Positions 9,010 to 18,488 of a DNA stretch of 64,000 bases are shown here, piece by piece. The notes beneath the pieces were generated by a model that saw nothing but the letters and a program-made list of their open reading frames with translations, was not told where the DNA came from and searched no databases. Both the position numbers and the translations under genes were made by a program. The first letter of the stretch is position 1. Each line of letters starts with the position of its first letter. The DNA is from Kocuria sp. GTDB taxonomy: Bacteria > Actinomycetota > Actinomycetes > Actinomycetales > Micrococcaceae. The DNA is taken from NCBI GenBank assembly GCA_030454085.1, contig JAKDJD010000005.1, positions 39,421 to 103,420 on the forward strand. Reading direction: 5' to 3'.

Positions 9010-11493
9010 ATGACCGCGCGGACCCGTATTCACGATGACCCGATCGAGCTGTGGCGTTCCGTGGCCCAGCTCAGCCCCCGGGTTCTCCCGTCACCGGGCG
9101 CGTCCAGCCGGTCTATCACGGTCAAGGACTACCTTTCCGGCCACTACATGCCGTGGGAGCCCGGTACGGGCCATTCGAGCTCCGCGCGGGACCGCTCGTG
9201 GCACCACACGGTATTCGCCGGCCTGGTCAGGTATCGACGGCTGCTCGAATACGCCGGGTTCGCCCCGGCGGAGACGATGGGACGCACCGAGCTGACCGCG
9301 CTCTTTGCCGGGTCAGTTTCGGAAGACGGTCAGCTTCTCCCGGACTCGCTCGAGCTCTCGAGAACCGCGTGGGCCGCCGCCGCCGCGGGGACGGGAACCG
9401 GGACAACGGATCTGCCCGAAACCTATGCCGAGGCCGCGCGAGACTGGCGAGACGGTCTGATTCGCACGTGGGCCGAACACGGGGTCCGGATGCGCGGAAT
9501 TCGGGCGAACGGCCCGCGCGCGGAGACGCCCCGGCCCATCATCGACGAGACCGGCCGGCGTCACCCCGATCGTCCGCGCCGGCTTCTGCTCGAACGCTCC
9601 GACATCGTGACGGCCGTCCGATACACCAGAGACTTTCTGGGAATCCCGGAGGTGTTCCCCGACCAGGCCAAAAATCTTCCCGTGCGCATTCGCAGCATTC
9701 TGGGACCCCCGCCGAGCTCCGCCGGGGACATGTCCCAGCTCAATCACCCGGCGGCGAAGGATCTGGATCTCGCTACGGAGACGACCCGATTCCGGCAGGC
9801 GGCCGCTGGACTGCTGGGCGTCGACGCCGCGGAACCCTTCGAACACGTCCAGGATTCCAGGGAAGCCCTCTACTATGCGGTGGCACCCCGGATGGTTCCG
9901 GAAGGAACCTTCCACCTCAGCCGCCCGTCGGTGTCCACGCAGTTCGCCATCAATGCCTCCCTCAACGAACTCGCGGAGTCCGAAGGCCTGTGGACCTGTC
10001 CTCGCAGCACCGCGGCTGGGGCGCCGGAACCCGAATGGGCCGACGACGTCGTCGCGGGTCTTGTGACTCGGAGGGCGGTCGCGATGGCGGAGATCCCCGA
10101 CCCGGCGGAGCTGTTCGATCCCGAAGCCCTGAGCTGGTCCTCGGGCCGGCACCTTTTCGCTCTTCACCCGGACCTGACCGGATCCGAATTCGTCCGGTCG
10201 TCGCCGTTGCGGCCCACGTCCGAATCTGAAACGGGCTCCTCGGTGCATGTGCGCATCCTTCCCGGCATGACCGCTCTGAGCCCCTACCAAGGCTTCGCCG
10301 ACGGGCAGACCGTGGACGCCGTCCGGGCGATCGACATGGTTCTCAACACCTTGAACCACGTCTCCCCGACCATGGGCCCCGAGGACTACGAGACCTGGGA
10401 CGAGACCGCCAGGACCGTCCTGGAGAACGTGGAGAGGGTCAAGTCCCTGCTCGCGGAAAGGCAGAGGTTCCACGAGGTCGTCCCGATGCTCTTGCGCAAC
10501 GAACACGTGGTGACGGACATCGCTGAGGCGCTCGCCGAGTCGATCTCCGGTATCGAGGAGAAAGAGGACGAGTTGGCCGGGCTCAGCCGGTCCCACCAGG
10601 CCGCCCGGGCCAAGTCGATGGAGTACAGCGATGCGATAGCGGCCCATCTGAGGGACGAACCTCGCATGATCGCCCGGCTGGCAACGTTCGGTCGAAACCG
10701 CATCCCTTGGCGCGAGAGGCTGGCTCAATTGCGTCGGGATCAAAGCCTCGCCCAGGCGGACGAAGAATCAGCGCAGGCAAAGGTCGACCGGGTGCACCGA
10801 GAACTCCGCCAGTTGCGGGCAGCCCACGAGGCGTTGCGGGACGACCTGCGGGACAACAAGGAATCGGTGCGCTCTCTTCGGGAGGAGCTCGCGAGTTACC
10901 CCCATCCTGACCACGCCGTCGACCAGGAGTGGCTGGCCGGGGACTGGCAGGAAGAAGGAGCCCCCGCTCCGTGGCTGGACGAGCAGGTCCAGAAGGCCCG
11001 CTACGACGCGTTCCAGGCCGCGCTGCGCATGCATTCGATGGCTATCCAGGGCCTGCCGGAGGAGTTCCGCACGGGACTTCTGGCCGCCCGGGACCTTCTG
11101 AATGGCCGCCCGTGCACGGATCCGTCCGCCGTCCTTTCCGCCTGGCAAGTGCTCGGCCTCGTGTTCCCACAGATCGGAGTCGCTTCCGAGCATCTTCCCG
11201 GGGTCTGCCGGAGTTTGGGAGAGCACCGACTGGGTTGGGTCGTGTATGCCGACGCCGACCGATTGCGGCCGGGCGTTGCCTACGCCGGCTTGCTGCACGC
11301 ACACCGAGCGATTCTGATGGCGGGTCCTCAGGACGCCGCCGAGGGCTCGCCCGAAGCCCGACCTCCCTACACGGCGCCTCCTGAGGGGGTGCAGCTCTCT
11401 CTCGCGCGGACCCACTCGTGTTCCGAAGGTTGGGCTCCGGCGCGCACGAGCGCCTATGGCCTAGCCGTGGCGACGTCACGATATTCTGGCTGA
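9010..11493 (+). CDS. Degenerate superfamily 1 helicase-like protein (catalytic motifs lost)
   Basis: An 827-residue protein aligned by eye with actinobacterial SF1 (DNA2/NAM7-like) helicases. The Q-motif region reads STQFAIN (residues 309-315), where active proteins have QQFAVN. The Walker A position begins WTCPRSTAAGAPEP (328-341) in place of the NGPPGTGKTT loop. A long predicted coiled coil spans ~478-632. The conserved APWLDEQVQKARYDAFQAAL stretch is kept, followed by GWVVYADADRL (742-752) where Walker B DEAG is expected. The chain stops soon after and lacks the second RecA domain. It should neither bind nor hydrolyse ATP in the usual way. The ATG at 9010 is preferred over a GTG at 8989 because a -10 box is placed for leaderless starts. 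Function unknown. Confidence 0.6.
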   Translation: MTARTRIHDDPIELWRSVAQLSPRVLPSPGASSRSITVKDYLSGHYMPWEPGTGHSSSARDRSWHHTVFAGLVRYRRLLEYAGFAPAETMGRTELTALFAGSVSEDGQLLPDSLELSRTAWAAAAAGTGTGTTDLPETYAEAARDWRDGLIRTWAEHGVRMRGIRANGPRAETPRPIIDETGRRHPDRPRRLLLERSDIVTAVRYTRDFLGIPEVFPDQAKNLPVRIRSILGPPPSSAGDMSQLNHPAAKDLDLATETTRFRQAAAGLLGVDAAEPFEHVQDSREALYYAVAPRMVPEGTFHLSRPSVSTQFAINASLNELAESEGLWTCPRSTAAGAPEPEWADDVVAGLVTRRAVAMAEIPDPAELFDPEALSWSSGRHLFALHPDLTGSEFVRSSPLRPTSESETGSSVHVRILPGMTALSPYQGFADGQTVDAVRAIDMVLNTLNHVSPTMGPEDYETWDETARTVLENVERVKSLLAERQRFHEVVPMLLRNEHVVTDIAEALAESISGIEEKEDELAGLSRSHQAARAKSMEYSDAIAAHLRDEPRMIARLATFGRNRIPWRERLAQLRRDQSLAQADEESAQAKVDRVHRELRQLRAAHEALRDDLRDNKESVRSLREELASYPHPDHAVDQEWLAGDWQEEGAPAPWLDEQVQKARYDAFQAALRMHSMAIQGLPEEFRTGLLAARDLLNGRPCTDPSAVLSAWQVLGLVFPQIGVASEHLPGVCRSLGEHRLGWVVYADADRLRPGVAYAGLLHAHRAILMAGPQDAAEGSPEARPPYTAPPEGVQLSLARTHSCSEGWAPARTSAYGLAVATSRYSG

Positions 11494-11518
11494 ACCGACC
11501 GCGACGCGAGGACTATTC

Positions 11519-12502
11519 ATGGACAAGAACGGCCAGCCGTATCTGCGGGCCCTCAGCGAGGATGCGCCCCGACCGCTGAGGTCCGTGCTGAGCCATTTGC
11601 CGCTGTATTTCGCGGGCATGCTGGTGATCTGGACCCCGGGAATCCTGAACCGGTTCTCAGGCGCGCAGTCCGTCTCCGCCCCCTGGTTGCGATCCGTGAC
11701 CCCGGAGATCGTCTTCGTGACGTGGACTGTTCTTCTGGTGTACACCGGTTTCCTGATCCTGACGGCCATCCGGCCAGCTTCCTCCGCCGCTCCCGATGCG
11801 AGCCTGCCCAGACGTATATCACGGACCATTTCACCCACCATCCAGACGTGCCTGATCATGGGGCTCATCCAGGCCGGACAGGTGGTCATCGCCTCCGTGC
11901 ATCGGCCACACACGCCCCCGGCGGGTGAGCTGACTCGGACGGCCTTGTTCTATGGGCTCGAAGCGGCGGTCGGAGTCGCAACTTTCTGCGCGTTGTTGGC
12001 GGCGATCGCGCTCGGGATGTCCCGCGTACATCGATGGTGGCTGTACGCCTTGGGGGCATGGGCCGTTTACGTCGTCGTCGACAGAATCCAGCGGTACGCA
12101 ACTTTCGTTCCCTTGCCGTGGATTCGTGGGACGGTTTTCCGCTCTGGCCTCGAGTTCGGGCGACCGGAGGCCACCAATGTATTCATCAATGGATTTCCCG
12201 GCAATTACTTTCCGTCTGGAGGGAATGCCACCGGGCAGAGTCCTCCATACGCGAATCTTGACGTTAACAATATATGGATCAATATCGGAATCGTCACAGC
12301 GTGCGTGGTCCTGCTTCTCGTGGTTGCCCTGACGTCCTACTCCCGGCATCGCGGGCAAACGCCGGGTTCCAGGGGATCCTCCCGGGCGAACAGCCCTCGT
12401 CCGACCAGGCCGTCCGCCTCCGATGATGGCCGAGAGGATGGCGGCCTGATCCCCTGGGACCGAGACGACACCACCCCCTCCTCCCGTAGACTTGGCCCGT
12501 GA
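11519..12502 (+). CDS. Polytopic membrane protein of unknown function
   Basis: Not recognised. The 327-residue protein has about six membrane segments (around residues 25-45, 65-85, 108-126, 140-166, 172-190, 252-270), an external loop of ~60 residues between the last two that is rich in Asn, Gly and Pro, and a ~50-residue hydrophilic, Ser/Arg/Asp-rich cytoplasmic tail. A GCGAGGA ribosome site precedes the ATG. It starts 25 bases after the helicase-like gene, so it may share its mRNA, and its end overlaps the cardiolipin synthase start by four bases (GTGA). The loop region is noticeably more AT-rich than neighbouring genes. Confidence 0.6.
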   Translation: MDKNGQPYLRALSEDAPRPLRSVLSHLPLYFAGMLVIWTPGILNRFSGAQSVSAPWLRSVTPEIVFVTWTVLLVYTGFLILTAIRPASSAAPDASLPRRISRTISPTIQTCLIMGLIQAGQVVIASVHRPHTPPAGELTRTALFYGLEAAVGVATFCALLAAIALGMSRVHRWWLYALGAWAVYVVVDRIQRYATFVPLPWIRGTVFRSGLEFGRPEATNVFINGFPGNYFPSGGNATGQSPPYANLDVNNIWINIGIVTACVVLLLVVALTSYSRHRGQTPGSRGSSRANSPRPTRPSASDDGREDGGLIPWDRDDTTPSSRRLGP

Positions 12503-13974
12503 CCTACTCGCTCCTGAACATCCCCGGTTTGCCAACGTGGGCGGATACGACGCTCGTAGTCATCGATATGTTGATTCGCGTCGTCGCCATTTGCTGGATT
12601 CCGTACAACCGGAAGCCGTCTGTGGCCCTGGGATGGCTCATGGCAATTTTCCTGATTCCGTATGTGGGAATCGTGGCTTTCTTGGTCATTGGCTCGACGT
12701 ATTTGCCGCGTGGTCGTCGCGAGCGCCAAACGCACATGAACGAAATCATCCGGGAACAGATCGGGGACCAACCGATTCTGGGTGACGCGACCGGATTGCG
12801 AGAACCGGATATCGCGGCCGCAAAACTGAACTACAAGCTGGGTTCGCTGCCCATGGCCGGCGGCAACCACCTGAAATTCATTCGCGACAACCACGAGGCC
12901 ATGAACCTCATGGCGGAGGAAGTCGACAAGGCCCAGGAGTACGTGCACTTCGAGTTCTACATCGTCGCGTACGACGCCACGAGCGCACCCTTGCTGGATT
13001 CCCTGTTCCGCGCGCACCGACGGGGTGTGAAGGTCCACATCATGGTGGACCAGCTGGGGTCGGCGGGCTACCCGGGGTACAGCCGGTTGGTCAAGATGTT
13101 GAACGATTCGGGCATCTCATGGCGGCGTTCCCTGCCCATCCGCCCCTGGCGCGGCGAATATCAGCGGCCCGACCTCCGAAACCACCGCAAAATTCTAGTG
13201 ATCGACGGCGACGTCGCCTTGTCCGGTTCCCAGAACATTATCGACCGGTCCTACAACAAGCGCGCCAACCTCAGGAAGAAACTCGCGTGGAAAGACCTCA
13301 TGCTCCGGGTCGAGGGGCCGATGGTCGACGAGCTCAATGCCCTGTTTATTTCCGATTGGTATTCGGAGACCGGCGACCTTCTGTTGGACGAGGTGGACCA
13401 GGATCTGCCCGCCGTCGATTCGGGGGTGCGGGCGCAAGTGGTCCCCTCTGGGCCGGGGTTCGAGACGGAGAACAACCTTCGCCTGATCAATCACCTGATC
13501 TACAACGCCGAGCGACGGATCGTCATTTGCAGCCCGTATTTCGTCCCGGACGACTCACTGAAGATGGCCCTCACCACGGCCGCCCAGGCCGGAGTCGAAA
13601 TCCATGTGATCGTGTGCGAGAAGGGCGACCAGTTCTTCCCGCACTTCGGGCAACGTTCTTACTACGAGGCCTTGTTGGAGAACGGGATCAACATTCACCT
13701 GTACCCCGCGCCGACGGTCCTGCATTCGAAGTTCATGCTGATCGACGACGATGTCTCCTTCATCGGCTCCTCCAACATGGACCAGAGGTCCTTCGCCCTG
13801 AACCTCGAGGTGTCACTGTTGATCCTGGACAAGGAGATCACCGGCCAGCTCGAAGAGATCGCCGATGAATATCTCGAGACCAGTTTCGCCATCAACTACG
13901 ACGAGTGGCGTCAGCGCCCCTTGCGCATGAAAGCGCTCGAAAACGTCTGCCGGTTGACCTCGGGGCTGCTCTGA
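12499..13974 (+). CDS. cls: Cardiolipin synthase
   Basis: A phospholipase D-superfamily enzyme that condenses phosphatidylglycerol to cardiolipin at the membrane. The 491-residue protein has two N-terminal membrane segments followed by two HKD motifs: NHRKILVIDG with H229, and HSKFMLIDDD with H409. GSQNIID and GSSNMDQRS follow each motif as expected. The length is typical of bacterial Cls. The start is GTG at 12499, overlapping the stop of the preceding membrane protein gene. Confidence 0.93.
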   Translation: MTYSLLNIPGLPTWADTTLVVIDMLIRVVAICWIPYNRKPSVALGWLMAIFLIPYVGIVAFLVIGSTYLPRGRRERQTHMNEIIREQIGDQPILGDATGLREPDIAAAKLNYKLGSLPMAGGNHLKFIRDNHEAMNLMAEEVDKAQEYVHFEFYIVAYDATSAPLLDSLFRAHRRGVKVHIMVDQLGSAGYPGYSRLVKMLNDSGISWRRSLPIRPWRGEYQRPDLRNHRKILVIDGDVALSGSQNIIDRSYNKRANLRKKLAWKDLMLRVEGPMVDELNALFISDWYSETGDLLLDEVDQDLPAVDSGVRAQVVPSGPGFETENNLRLINHLIYNAERRIVICSPYFVPDDSLKMALTTAAQAGVEIHVIVCEKGDQFFPHFGQRSYYEALLENGINIHLYPAPTVLHSKFMLIDDDVSFIGSSNMDQRSFALNLEVSLLILDKEITGQLEEIADEYLETSFAINYDEWRQRPLRMKALENVCRLTSGLL

Positions 13975-14010
13975 CTCGGATACGCCGGGGGCTTCGGGCG
14001 AGCGAGGCGT

Positions 14011-14712
14011 TCAGTCGAGTTGGTTGTGCCTCCAGGCACTCGCCGCGGCCTCGAGCTCCTCGGCGGTGGTGATGAGTCGACGCGCCGCCTTGGTCAGGTG
14101 GTTTCCCCGTGCGGTGGAACCCGGCGTCGAGACGAATTCCCCGGCCCGCTGGTGGGCCTCCGCGCCAACAGCCTCAACGGCGACGTCGGCCCGGTCCGCC
14201 GCCACAGCCTGGCCCAGGGCGACGACGCGACAGAACGCGGCGAAACGCTCGAGGGCGACGTCGAACTCCCCGGTGTAGGCACCGGTGAGAATGGCATCGA
14301 TCGTGCGGCACACCTCATCAGCCGCCGGCGGGTCCGCGACGCCGGCCACCACGCGAGACACCTGGGCGTTTTCTTGGCCCAAGTGGTAGTGGCGGCTGAT
14401 GGCCTCCGGGTTCTGGCGGACGGCGTCGCGCAGTGCGTAGATCCGCCAGAGGGCCCCGGGGAGCGAAACCCCGGGCGCTTCGGCCCACATCTCGGCGATG
14501 GCCTCGAGCCCGTAGTGGTCGGTGAATTCGACGAGCCGCGCGGTCACGGACGGATCGCTGTTGGCCCGGCCCTGCGTCAACAGCGCCCACGCGGAGGAAT
14601 GCGCCGCCTGGGAGACGACCTCAGGGTTCATGCCCCCGTCGATGTGTTCGAACATCCCCGGGGAGAATTTGACGGGACTGTGATGCCGTGACGGCTGGCT
14701 CGATGCTGGCAT
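14011..14712 (-). CDS. Conserved hypothetical protein
   Basis: Not assigned to a named family. The 233-residue protein is soluble and mostly helical, with a patch SLPGALWRIYALRDAVRQNP in its centre, an acidic-Ala-rich second half and no signal peptide or membrane segment. The region looks like a DNA- or RNA-associated helical protein but nothing in it proves that. It is transcribed away from tRNA-Lys and converges with cls over a 36-base gap. Confidence 0.6.
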   Translation of the reverse strand: MPASSQPSRHHSPVKFSPGMFEHIDGGMNPEVVSQAAHSSAWALLTQGRANSDPSVTARLVEFTDHYGLEAIAEMWAEAPGVSLPGALWRIYALRDAVRQNPEAISRHYHLGQENAQVSRVVAGVADPPAADEVCRTIDAILTGAYTGEFDVALERFAAFCRVVALGQAVAADRADVAVEAVGAEAHQRAGEFVSTPGSTARGNHLTKAARRLITTAEELEAAASAWRHNQLD

Positions 14713-14853
14713 GCGCCCAGTCTAGGCTCAGGCCCCAGGCCCAGACCGTGCCATGTCTCACGGGTTCGCGGAGCGGAAACCCCCCGGCCGCCCCTTCCTC
14801 CGATCGTGCCGCGGGCGTTGGCCCTGGAGGGCCGTTGATTCGTCTCCGAGCAG

Positions 14854-14883
14854 TTCGAACCATGCCGATGGGTGTTGTAGACT
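14854..14883 (+). promoter_or_regulatory. Candidate tRNA-Lys promoter
   Basis: TAGACT at 14878-14883 fits an actinobacterial -10 box, with TTCGAA (14854-14859) 18 bases upstream as a weak -35. Initiation would fall about 40 bases before the mature tRNA. Supported by position and hexamers only. Confidence 0.4.
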
Positions 14884-14930
14884 GGGTGAGCTTGAGTTGA
14901 GCGCGGGTTGACCGCGCCGGGCTCGGGTGG

Positions 14931-15003
14931 GCGCCTTTAGCTCAGTTGGTAGAGCATCGGACTTTTAATCCGTGGGTCGTGGGTTCGAGCCCCACAGGGC
15001 GCA
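14931..15003 (+). tRNA. tRNA-Lys (anticodon UUU)
   Basis: A 73-base cloverleaf: acceptor GCGCCTT pairs with AGGGCGC at the 3' side (one G-U), the D arm is GCTCAGTTGGTAGAGC, the anticodon loop is CTTTTAA giving anticodon UUU, the variable loop is GGGTC, the T arm is GTGGG TTCGAGC CCCAC, and the discriminator is A. The genome continues with CCG, so the CCA tail is added after transcription. The first base pair of the anticodon stem is a U-U mismatch, which is tolerated. Confidence 0.97.
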
Positions 15004-15012
15004 CCGCTTCAC

Positions 15013-15048
15013 GGAATCCCGTTCCGGCTTCGGCCGGGGCGGGATTCC
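15013..15048 (+). terminator. Terminator after tRNA-Lys
   Basis: GGAATCCCG (15013-15021) and CGGGATTCC (15040-15048) form a perfect 9-bp stem, extended inside by CCGG-CTTCG-CCGG, ten bases after the tRNA. The T tract is short, as is common in high-GC genomes. Confidence 0.75.
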
Positions 15049-15112
15049 TTCCGTTTGGGCCGCTCGACGCCGCCCTCGTCTCGCGGACGGGACCCGTCGG
15101 CTCCTCAGGAGA

Positions 15113-16117
15113 TCATGCTGGAATCCCCGCGGCGGCGTCGCTCCGGTCGAGCATCGTGCTCGTCACGGTACGAGGGGTCAGCCTGCCCCTGCCTCGCACC
15201 GGCTCCAGGAGCCGCAATCCATCTCGGCGCGAGACCCACCAGATCAGGCCGAACGTCGTCAGGACCAGCGGCGGCATGCTGAACAACAGCTCGAGCGGGC
15301 TGGTGTCCCCCTGATGCATCGAGCTGGGGCTGAACGGTGCCACCAGGAACAATGTCCCGTTGTTGGCGGCGTGGACCAGGATCGACAACTCAACTCCACC
15401 GGTCTTCCACACGAGCAGTCCCGTGCACACAGCGAAGACGGCAATATCGATCTGACCGACCCAGGAATACCCGTGCCCTGCCACGAACAGCGGAACGGGC
15501 AGCAGAATCCCCCACACAGGCAGACGCAACCAGGTGCCCAGCACCTGCTGGGGCAGGGCGCGGAAAACATATTCTTCGGCCGCACATTGCAACGGCGTCA
15601 CCGCAAGGATCACCACGTACACCAACACCAGTGAGAGGCCCCCACGGGGAATGGAGAGATCAGGCGGGGGCAGAAGAAAGAATCCGCCCACGTTCGCCAC
15701 CAGGAACACGGGGACCACCACCAGTGCGGCCCGGCCCATCAGGGACCAGCGGAAGCGTCCGACGACGCTGTGCAAGGTTCCGGCCGTCTCCCTTCGGCGT
15801 CCCCCGGCCCACCGAAAGGCCAGGGCGACAGCCGGTACCCCGATCGCCAACATCCCCAAAGTCGCGAACATGTCCACCGGATTGCGTGGGTCTTCCATGT
15901 CAGCGGTCGGTTCGGGCATCCCAGGCAAGACGCCGAAGAGGACCGTCACCACCAGAGAGACCGCGAAGAAAGCGCCGATGAGACCCGCCGCCAGAAGCAT
16001 GACGAGCAGCGGTCGCCACCATTTGTGGGTCCGGGGCGTCAACCGCGCCATCCTGTGATACGGCAACGGCTCGGGCGGATTGTCGATGTACGTGGAACAG
16101 GTCGGGGAAGCAATCAT
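15113..16117 (-). CDS. CPBP-family intramembrane metalloprotease
   Basis: An integral membrane protein with the three CPBP/Rce1-like motifs: EEYVFRA (the EExxxR motif), GHGYSW and HAANN (HxxxN), which hold the catalytic Glu and metal-binding His residues in membrane helices. About eight hydrophobic segments are seen. In bacteria such proteases process membrane peptides or act in bacteriocin self-immunity; the substrate here is unknown. The start is uncertain: 16117 (ATG with a nearby GGAAT) is used, but in-frame starts at 16153, 16201 and 16225 (TTG) exist. The gene is divergent from the histidine kinase, so a regulatory link is possible. Confidence 0.8.
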   Translation of the reverse strand: MIASPTCSTYIDNPPEPLPYHRMARLTPRTHKWWRPLLVMLLAAGLIGAFFAVSLVVTVLFGVLPGMPEPTADMEDPRNPVDMFATLGMLAIGVPAVALAFRWAGGRRRETAGTLHSVVGRFRWSLMGRAALVVVPVFLVANVGGFFLLPPPDLSIPRGGLSLVLVYVVILAVTPLQCAAEEYVFRALPQQVLGTWLRLPVWGILLPVPLFVAGHGYSWVGQIDIAVFAVCTGLLVWKTGGVELSILVHAANNGTLFLVAPFSPSSMHQGDTSPLELLFSMPPLVLTTFGLIWWVSRRDGLRLLEPVRGRGRLTPRTVTSTMLDRSDAAAGIPA

Positions 16118-16249
16118 GATTCCATCATCGAATTCCGCGGGCTCCTCACGCATCGAACGAAAGTATCGATTGCCCCGCTGTCCCGGACTTCCCGATCTCA
16201 TGCTTTCGGCTGATGCCGTGGACAATGCCCTTTTCTACAATGAGAGGTG

Positions 16250-17701
16250 ATGACAGAACCACATGCCCCGAGCATCCCCCTGCGCACGGGCTCCCCGGAG
16301 TTGTGTGCGGACGCCCCGGACGCGGGCGGATACACCGGCGCACACGAGCGCAGGGCACCGACCAGCGGCACGGACCACAACGCCGTCGAAGAACAAGCGC
16401 CCCGCCGGAACCCGACGCTCCGGGCACTCCGCGAGATCGCGCGCATAGCTTTCTGCTCCGTGATCTGCCTTGCCGTCGGCGCCCTGATATTCATGCTGTT
16501 CTTCGGAATGACCCTCGAACAGAACGACAATCAGCTCCCGGACCGAGCCGGCCTGGTTCTGGCACTGGATCTTGGTCTCGGCGCGCTCGGCAACGCCGTC
16601 TCGGGTCCGCTGCGCAGGGCGGGACTCTGGAACCTGGTGCTGGTCCTACCGTCTGCGATCAGTGGGTCCTCGATTCCGGCTGTTGCCGTCGGGCTCTACC
16701 GCGTCGGGACCCGGCGCGACTGGCGCACCGATGCCTGCGGCGTCGTGCTCTGCGCGAGTGGTGCGCTGGTCTCCGGATTCGTCTACCAGTGGGCCGGCCC
16801 CAATGAGCCGCCCACGCCGTGGGTCGACCTGGCGGCGGGCGCTATCTTCGCGACCGTGTCTCTTTTGATCGGACGGGTCAGGGGAACCCGCATGGCCCTC
16901 ATCGAGTCGTTGCGCCGTCAGACGGTCAGCGTCCAGCGAGAACGCGCTGCGATCGAACGGAGCCACGAGGCGCTCGCACGCGAGCACCGTGCCCTGGTCG
17001 CGCAGGCGAAGGCCGAGCAGCGTTCTTCGATCGCCCGCGACATGCACGACAGCCTCTCCCACCATCTGTCCCTGATCGCGCTGCATGCCGGCGCCCTCGG
17101 CTACCGGGAGGACATGTCCCCGTCCCGGATGCGTGAGACATCGGCGCTGATCCGGGACGCGGCACGGTCCGCCAACGCCGAACTCCGCAATGTGCTGTCG
17201 GCGTTGAGGGAGGACGCGGCTCCCCTGCCCACCGCCGCGGACCTCGTGGCACAGGTGACCAAGTCCCGCGCCGAAGGTCACGACATCTCGTTGACGTGGG
17301 AGGGCCTGAAGCCCGCCGACCTTGACGCTGCGAGCTCGACGCTCGCGGTCGCCGTCGTGCGAATATTCCGCGAGGTGCAGACCAACGCGCGCAAGCACGC
17401 GCCCGGCCAGCCGCTGGACCTACGGATCGCCCGACGGACCTCGGACGGCGGCGCGGAGGAGCTCACGCTGACCGCATGCAATCCCATCGGTTCCCCAGCG
17501 AACAGGCCGGAGGAAGAGGCTCTGGGTACTGGGATGGGCCTGACCGGATTGCGCGAACGCGTGCATCTGCTCGGTGGCACCTGCACCATCGGCCCGCGCA
17601 CGTGGTCCCCGGATGAGCATTCGGTTCCGGCATCCGAGACCGAGGTCTTCACTGTCGACGTGCGTTTGCCCTGGCCCTCGAACGGAGGAAACCCCTGGTG
17701 A
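16250..17701 (+). CDS. Sensor histidine kinase, NarL/DesK (HisKA_3) class
   Basis: A 483-residue membrane kinase. Hydrophobic segments between residues ~65 and 215 form the sensor, followed by a short coiled coil and the dimerisation box RDMHDSLSHHLSL with phosphoacceptor H266. The ATPase domain carries the N-box region REVQTNARKHAP and a GTGMGLTGLRERV G-box. It should phosphorylate the response regulator whose gene overlaps its stop by four bases. Start: ATG 16250; a GTG at 16247 is equally possible. TACAAT (16236-16241) upstream could serve as a -10 box. The signal is unknown; the extracellular part is very small, so the membrane itself may be sensed. Confidence 0.9.
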   Translation: MTEPHAPSIPLRTGSPELCADAPDAGGYTGAHERRAPTSGTDHNAVEEQAPRRNPTLRALREIARIAFCSVICLAVGALIFMLFFGMTLEQNDNQLPDRAGLVLALDLGLGALGNAVSGPLRRAGLWNLVLVLPSAISGSSIPAVAVGLYRVGTRRDWRTDACGVVLCASGALVSGFVYQWAGPNEPPTPWVDLAAGAIFATVSLLIGRVRGTRMALIESLRRQTVSVQRERAAIERSHEALAREHRALVAQAKAEQRSSIARDMHDSLSHHLSLIALHAGALGYREDMSPSRMRETSALIRDAARSANAELRNVLSALREDAAPLPTAADLVAQVTKSRAEGHDISLTWEGLKPADLDAASSTLAVAVVRIFREVQTNARKHAPGQPLDLRIARRTSDGGAEELTLTACNPIGSPANRPEEEALGTGMGLTGLRERVHLLGGTCTIGPRTWSPDEHSVPASETEVFTVDVRLPWPSNGGNPW

Positions 17702-18465
17702 CCGACGACCGCGCTGCGGATCCGTCACGGGTCCGCGTCCTCGTGGCGGACGACGAAAAACTCATGAGAGCCGGTCTGCGATTGATGATCGACGGCGCGA
17801 ACGGCGTGTCCGTGATTGGCGAAGCCGCCGACGGTGCACAGGCGATCGACCAGGTCGAACGGCTGGACCCTGACGTCGTGCTCATGGACATTCGCATGCC
17901 GGGAACGGACGGAATCGAGGCGATGCGTCGCCTGGGACAGGCTGGGGTTCGTGCAAGCGTCGTCGTCCTGACGGCCTTCGATACCGACACCTTCTTGCTG
18001 GATGCGCTGCGCGCCGGGGCCGTGTCCTTCCTCCTCAAGGATTCGCCGCCCGAGCAGGTGGTCCAAGCCGTCCACGATGCCGCCCAGGGCGATTCCCGTT
18101 TCTCCCCGACCGTGTTGCAACGCCTGGTCCGGCTGGCGGCGGAGGAGACGCCGGACCATCCCGTACAGGAGCCCCCGGGCGAGCCAACTGGTCCCGCCGC
18201 GCCTCACTACTCGGCGTATGCTCCTGACGGGCTCACTACCCGTGAGTGGGAAGTGGGCCGGCTCGTCGCCCAGGGACTGACCAACTCGGACATCGGGGAC
18301 GCCTTGTTTCTGTCCCTGCCGACGGTGAAGACTCATGTGGCCCACTTGTTCGAGAAACTCCAGGTGACCAACCGCGTGCAGCTGGCCCTGAAGGTGCTGG
18401 AGATCGACGACGCGTGCTGCACAGGTCCTCCCTTTCCGGGACGTTCTCCTTCCCGGCCACGGTAG
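17698..18465 (+). CDS. Response regulator, NarL/LuxR family
   Basis: Partner of the upstream kinase. The receiver domain (residues ~10-130) has the acidic pair in VADDE, phosphoacceptor D64 in LMDIRMPG, the conserved T in VLTAF and K in LLKDS. A ~50-residue Pro-rich linker leads to a LuxR-type helix-turn-helix (GLTTREWEVGRLVAQGLTNS to VKTHVAHLFEKL). The GTG start overlaps the kinase stop (GTGA). The target genes are unknown; the divergent CPBP protease gene is the obvious first candidate. Confidence 0.92.
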   Translation: MTDDRAADPSRVRVLVADDEKLMRAGLRLMIDGANGVSVIGEAADGAQAIDQVERLDPDVVLMDIRMPGTDGIEAMRRLGQAGVRASVVVLTAFDTDTFLLDALRAGAVSFLLKDSPPEQVVQAVHDAAQGDSRFSPTVLQRLVRLAAEETPDHPVQEPPGEPTGPAAPHYSAYAPDGLTTREWEVGRLVAQGLTNSDIGDALFLSLPTVKTHVAHLFEKLQVTNRVQLALKVLEIDDACCTGPPFPGRSPSRPR

Positions 18466-18488
18466 TTCGCGAACGGCGCGGTGAACGT

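Noticed and set aside
14011..14712. Assigning the 233-residue protein to a nucleic acid-binding family.
   Set aside because: Only a helical, charged composition is visible; no diagnostic motif supports a name.
16118..16225. The 36-residue N-terminal extension of the CPBP protease from a TTG at 16225.
   Set aside because: TTG is rare, the extension is not membrane-like and the ribosome site is weak; 16117 was used, with the uncertainty noted.
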